From an uncultured Burkholderiales bacterium (GTDB lineage Bacteria; Pseudomonadota; Gammaproteobacteria; Burkholderiales; Burkholderiaceae_C): a stretch of 40,534 bases of DNA. The stretch lies in contig CAISPG010000108.1 of assembly GCA_903887325.1 (NCBI GenBank), forward strand, positions 1-40,534, read 5' to 3'. Below are positions 40,135-40,534 of this stretch, one piece after another (position 1 is the stretch's first letter; each line of letters starts with the position of its first letter). The notes beneath the pieces were generated by a model. It made no database searches. It saw only the letters and a program-made list of their open reading frames with translations, and was not told the DNA's origin. Position numbers and translations under genes: made by a program.

Positions 40135-40534
40135 TTATTTGATCAAGGCCTGCAGTTCTTTGAAATGCGGGTGCTCTGCGCTGCGAAGCCATTCGAACAA
40201 CACCATTTCAGTGGTCAGCAGTTCGGCCCCGGCGGCGGCCAGGCGGTCATAGGCGGCATCCCGGTTGCGTTCGGTGCGGGAGGTACAGGCATCGGTGACC
40301 ACCCACACGTCGAACTCGTCTTCCAACAAGTCCAAAGCCGTTTGCAGCAAACACACATGGGCTTCCAACCCGGCCAACACAATGCTGGCTGGCGCTTGCT
40401 CGGCAGCTGCCGGTTTTTGCAAATGCTTGGGCAGGCTGCGTGCGTTACCTGCCGGTTTGCTTTTGACCTCGGGTCGTAACCATTCCACCAAGCCTTCTTC
40501 GCAGGCGCTGAATTGCATTTTGGCCAGTGTTTGC
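40135..40534 (-). CDS. Isochorismatase-family cysteine hydrolase, N-terminal part outside window
   Basis: The frame is open to the right edge (133 codons seen including the stop). GLEAHVCLLQTALDLL contains the nucleophilic Cys of the isochorismatase-like hydrolase fold, and KMQFSACEE near the edge supplies the catalytic Lys region. The ATG at 40516-40518 is inside the conserved fold and is not the real start. A stretch rich in Lys, Pro and Ala (about 20-42 of the visible part) looks like an insertion. It is upstream of prpE with 11 nt between, likely one operon. The substrate is unknown; YcaC-like or nicotinamidase-related are possible. Confidence 0.85.
   Translation of the reverse strand, partial: QTLAKMQFSACEEGLVEWLRPEVKSKPAGNARSLPKHLQKPAAAEQAPASIVLAGLEAHVCLLQTALDLLEDEFDVWVVTDACTSRTERNRDAAYDRLAAAGAELLTTEMVLFEWLRSAEHPHFKELQALIK

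Overview
The window is a 40.5-kb piece of a betaproteobacterial chromosome, most likely Burkholderiales and close to Comamonadaceae. The assignment rests on gene order and protein family types: smpB/ratA/rnfH/guaB, the run rluB-ndk-rlmN-ispG-hisS-yfgM-bamB-der-hfq-hflX-hflK-hflC-DUF2065-hisZ-purA, a ScpB-RluB pair, and an odhA-odhB-lpdA operon. It is almost entirely compact housekeeping DNA, mostly on the minus strand, with start/stop overlaps of 1-4 nt or very short gaps. I see no rRNA, tRNA, CRISPR array, insertion sequence or phage gene.

Layout. (1) 1-4982: guaB (cut by the left edge), rnfH and ratA on minus, smpB on plus, a YbbA-type ABC ATPase divergent from a tesA-like esterase, then mnmH. 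(2) 4990-9583: metC-like lyase, a phosphoribosyltransferase, purA, hisZ and DUF2065, a purine/histidine/methionine block. (3) 9599-20827: hflC, hflK, hflX, hfq, der, bamB, yfgM, hisS, ispG, rlmN, ndk, covering membrane protease control, RNA chaperone, ribosome GTPases, outer-membrane assembly, isoprenoid and translation functions. rlmN abuts ispG directly; the pilF and rodZ genes often found there in relatives are missing. (4) 20876-28311: rluB, scpB, rluD, bamD (plus), a DinG/YoaA helicase, an unnamed secreted coiled-coil protein, zapE. (5) 28395-29669: a two-gene iron-uptake unit (cupredoxin plus FTR1 permease) behind a promoter with an FNR-like box and a Fur-like box. (6) 29693-40534: a family-1 CoA-transferase, a BrnT/BrnA toxin-antitoxin pair, the 2-oxoglutarate dehydrogenase operon odhA-odhB-lpdA with a DUF4160/DUF2442 pair embedded between odhB and lpdA, a structured leader in front of odhA, then prpE and a partial isochorismatase-family hydrolase.

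How the parts relate. BamB and BamD serve the same outer-membrane insertion machine. HflK and HflC form the membrane complex that restrains FtsH. SmpB rescues stalled ribosomes, while HflX and Der act on ribosomes. PrpE, the CoA-transferase and OdhAB-Lpd are all acyl-CoA enzymes at or near the TCA cycle. The parts most worth a second look are the DUF4160/DUF2442 pair inside the odh operon, the leader RNA upstream of odhA (a position where a Burkholderiales 'sucA RNA motif' is known), the dual FNR/Fur architecture of the iron operon, the missing pilF-rodZ block and the coiled-coil gene beside zapE.
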